From Chloroflexota bacterium (GTDB lineage: Bacteria > Chloroflexota > UBA6077 > FW602-bin22 > JACQUS01): a stretch of 6,169 bases of DNA. Below are positions 5,316 to 6,169 of this stretch, piece by piece (position 1 is the stretch's first letter; each line of letters begins with the position of its first letter). Both the position numbers and the translations under genes were made by a program. Under the pieces are notes generated by a model, which saw only the letters and a program-made list of their open reading frames with translations, had not been told where the DNA came from and did no database searches. The DNA is taken from the NCBI GenBank assembly GCA_016210125.1, contig JACQUS010000427.1:1-6169 (forward strand). The letters are read 5' to 3'.

Positions 5316-6169
5316 TTCGCGGCCTCGCGAAGCTGCTGGATGACCTCCTTGCCGCCCCACTGGCTCTCGAACTTCGCCCAGGTCTTCTCCGCCGCGCGCA
5401 CGAACGATGGCACGTCCGGGCTCTTATCGACCTGGAGCTTGTGCGTCTCGAAGAGCTTGACGGCTCCGGACTCTTGCTCGGCTGCGAGCTTCTCGTTGAT
5501 GTCGCGACCGACCGCGAAGGTCTCGGCGATGAGCTTTTGGTCCTCGGGCGAGAGGCCGGTCCACGTGCCCTCGTGGATCAGCGGGTGGAAGAGGTCGTAG
5601 AGGAACGTGTGCAGCGTGACGTACTTCGTCACCTCGTGCAGCTTGCCGCTCTCGATGATGGCCAGGGGCATGGGGATGCCGTCGATCACGCCGGTCTTGA
5701 GGGCCAGGTAGACCTCGCTGAAGTCCATGGCCACGACGCCGGCGCCGCACTGCTCCAGAAAGTCCTTGAGCACCGGCCCCGGCGGCACGCGCATCTTCAT
5801 ACCGGCCAGGTCCTCGCACCGATGTACCGGCTTCTTGTTGGTCAGCAGGTTCCAGCCGCCCAAGTACCACGGATCGAGGGCGCGGATGCTGCGCCGCGTG
5901 CGCAGGTCCTCCATGATCTTCTGCCCGACCGGGCTCGCCGCGGCCTTGTAGACGGACTGCAGGTCGGGAAAGAGAAACGGCGCGGCAAACACGCCGATCT
6001 GGGGCGAGAGCTGGCTGGTGATGACCGGGTTCTGCATGGTCATCTGCAGCGTGCCCTTGCTCACCTGGTCGATGTTGTCGATGTTCGAGCCGAGCTGCGC
6101 CCCTGGGAAGACCTCCAGCTTGACGCGGCCATTGGACTTCGTGGCCAGCATCTCCGCGACCTGCCGCAG
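5312..6169 (-). CDS. dctP: TRAP transporter substrate-binding protein (DctP family), N-terminus cut off
   Basis: The frame is open to the right edge and ends at TGA 5314-5312, leaving 285 residues. The signal peptide and first strand, probably some 45-60 residues, lie outside; ATG 6151 is internal, since LRQVAE before it continues the expected helix. DctP/TAXI-type hallmarks are NGRVKLEVFPGAQLG from about 6130, the LAGMKMRVPPGPV stretch whose Arg (codon 5791-5789) is the conserved ligand-carboxylate contact of the family, and DFSEVYLALKTGVIDG around 5720-5675. The usual GQ(E/D)NP that follows is GIPMP here (5680-5666), losing the typical Asn. The protein should act in the periplasm, binding a carboxylate ligand for DctQM. 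It is first of the four linked genes, with its stop overlapping the dctQ start as GTGA. Promoter and operon start are beyond the window. Family is clear; ligand is unknown. Confidence 0.94.
   Translation of the reverse strand: MRQVAEMLATKSNGRVKLEVFPGAQLGSNIDNIDQVSKGTLQMTMQNPVITSQLSPQIGVFAAPFLFPDLQSVYKAAASPVGQKIMEDLRTRRSIRALDPWYLGGWNLLTNKKPVHRCEDLAGMKMRVPPGPVLKDFLEQCGAGVVAMDFSEVYLALKTGVIDGIPMPLAIIESGKLHEVTKYVTLHTFLYDLFHPLIHEGTWTGLSPEDQKLIAETFAVGRDINEKLAAEQESGAVKLFETHKLQVDKSPDVPSFVRAAEKTWAKFESQWGGKEVIQQLREAAK

Noticed and set aside
5316..5360. Earlier ATG start for dctQ at 5360
   Set aside because: It would overlap dctP by 49 bases and add residues with no family match; GTG 5315 has a suitable ribosome site and 4-base overlap.

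Overview
The window is very GC-rich (about two thirds G+C or more by eye). All six frames stay open for long stretches, so coding calls rest on family resemblance and junction geometry rather than frame length. It looks like chromosomal DNA of a free-living, organic-acid-using bacterium. The combination of a TRAP transporter, a family 5 solute-binding protein, an AtuA/DUF4387 pair and a dispersed palindromic repeat whose frame reads PPTPFPTREGG would fit Chloroflexota or environmental lineages such as Rokubacteria or Tectomicrobia. That placement comes from memory of such genomes and is weak; a high-GC proteobacterium is not excluded.

Layout. On the + strand, 1-1374 is an almost complete AtuA-family (DUF1446) protein, followed after a 196-base gap by a DUF4387 protein at 1571-1900. 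The gap holds a multi-hairpin repeat element with two perfect 11-3-11 palindromes. On the - strand, read from the right edge leftwards, is a TRAP transporter operon: dctP (binding protein, N-terminus cut by the window edge), dctQ (small membrane subunit) and dctM (large membrane subunit). A fourth gene for a family 5 (DppA/OppA-type) solute-binding protein follows. The junctions are a GTGA overlap (dctP/dctQ), an ATGA overlap (dctQ/dctM) and a 3-base gap (dctM/binding protein), so the four genes are very probably one transcript. The two groups converge on a 65-base gap at 1901-1965.

How the genes may work together. DctP should capture a small organic anion in the periplasm and hand it to DctQM for sodium- or proton-driven import. 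AtuA-family and DUF4387 proteins are linked to organic acid and acyclic terpenoid breakdown but have no established reaction, so a shared substrate is an inference from adjacency. The main oddity is the fourth operon gene. It is a full-length extracellular-type binding protein with no signal peptide, and an in-frame stop one codon upstream shows that none was missed by a wrong start. Further points of interest are a strong hairpin at the dctP/dctQ junction and an altered ligand-site motif in DctP. No tRNA, rRNA, CRISPR array, transposase or convincing promoter was seen.
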